Positions 63,707 to 64,000 of a stretch of 64,000 nucleotides of DNA are shown here, piece after piece. Below the pieces are notes generated by a model that was given only the letters and a program-made list of their open reading frames with translations, was not told where the DNA came from and did no database searches. The first letter of the stretch is position 1, and every line of letters starts with the position of its first letter. The DNA lies in NCBI GenBank assembly GCA_002496565.1, contig DAKJ01000016.1, positions 1 through 64,000 of the forward strand. The letters run 5' to 3'. This DNA is from Methanosarcina sp. UBA289. Lineage in GTDB: Archaea; Halobacteriota; Methanosarcinia; Methanosarcinales; Methanosarcinaceae. Made by a program: the position numbers and the translations under genes.

Positions 63707-64000
63707 TGTATTATGATGAAGCCGCAGATGCGGTTCTAAAAACCCTGAACACGTCCGAAAGCGGGCTAAGCTCGGCAGAAGCGGAAAAACGGCTTGAAAA
63801 ATACGGAAAAAACGAACTTCAAGAAGGAGAAAAGACTTCGGTTATAAAACTTTTTCTTTCCCAGTTCAAGAGTTTCCTTATTATAATTTTGATTGCTGCA
63901 GCACTGGTTTCCGCTTTCCTTGGAGAGCTTGTCGATGCTTTTGTGATCATGTTTACTGTGATCCTTGCCGGCGTGCTCGGTTTTGTTCAGGAGTACAGGG
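63707..64000 (+). CDS. P-type cation ATPase, N-terminal part (runs off window)
   Basis: 98 residues are visible. The cation-transporter N-terminal domain (LKTLNTSESGLSSAEAEKRLEKYG, KNELQEGEKTSVIKLFLSQFKS) and the first two membrane helices (FLIIILIAAALVSAFLG, FVIMFTVILAGVLGFVQEY) are those of type II (Ca2+ or Na+/K+-like) P-type ATPases. The phosphorylation domain is outside the window, so the ion is unknown. ATG start with GGAGAT upstream. Confidence 0.88.

Overview
The window comes from a methanogenic archaeon of the genus Methanosarcina or a very close relative. The evidence is an archaeal translation block (pus10, rpl21e, rpo4, DUF655, ksgA, HemK-like methyltransferase), trm1 and trmY, an MsvR-type V4R regulator, PKD and beta-propeller surface proteins with a PGF-type C-terminus, TATA-box promoters, and long AT-rich intergenic spaces holding decayed genes and small terminal-inverted-repeat elements. 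The species cannot be fixed from sequence alone. There is no rRNA and no CRISPR array; one tRNA (Cys) is present.

Layout. 0-10.6 kb: a frameshifted HUH replication-protein relic, a formylglycine-enzyme-like protein, a metallo-beta-lactamase-fold protein, a TPR protein, a full-length MprF-like lipid aminoacyltransferase/flippase, a glutamine amidotransferase, and a small HTH/DUF2178 pair with its own double operator. 10.6-26.8 kb: a sulfur island with metY-metX, tRNA-Cys, iscS-iscU (plus a truncated nadA), an HTH regulator with four C-terminal cysteines, cysK, a cysE-MIP18 fusion, thiE, thiM, a sufS-fdhD pair with a larE relic, and a metY relic. 26.9-33.9 kb: a degenerate CheY, then a flavin oxidoreductase, a Cys-rich NHLP-leader peptide and a radical SAM/SPASM maturase that look like a RiPP locus, a tautomerase with a non-ATG start, MITE-like elements, a possible cas1 tail and a DUF4236 protein. 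34-48.5 kb: surface beta-propeller/PKD proteins, a ThiN domain protein, lipoproteins, UspA, a PspA pair, MsvR, DUF2110, a winged-helix protein, Trm1 and two cupredoxin-like lipoproteins. 48.8-57.8 kb: an MgtC/DUF4010 membrane protein, a phosphoesterase and the information-processing block. 58-64 kb: a three-gene membrane cluster with a cytochrome b5-like lipoprotein and a b561-like protein, 2.5 kb of relics with one candidate microprotein, a broken DUF6064 gene, and the start of a P-type ATPase running off the window.

The main discovery is a shared palindrome, TTCACAATTGTGAA, placed just downstream of the TATA box at four promoters in the sulfur island: tRNA-Cys/metYX (two copies), iscSU (two copies with the same 19-bp centre spacing), the HTH regulator itself, and cysK-cysE. 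This reads as one local cysteine/Fe-S regulon that includes a tRNA gene, probably controlled by the Cys-bearing regulator at 18259-18639. The second is the compact RiPP-like locus at 28.0-31.1 kb, whose precursor carries five clustered cysteines after a Gly-Gly and whose 3' end is a tandem repeat crossing the stop codon.
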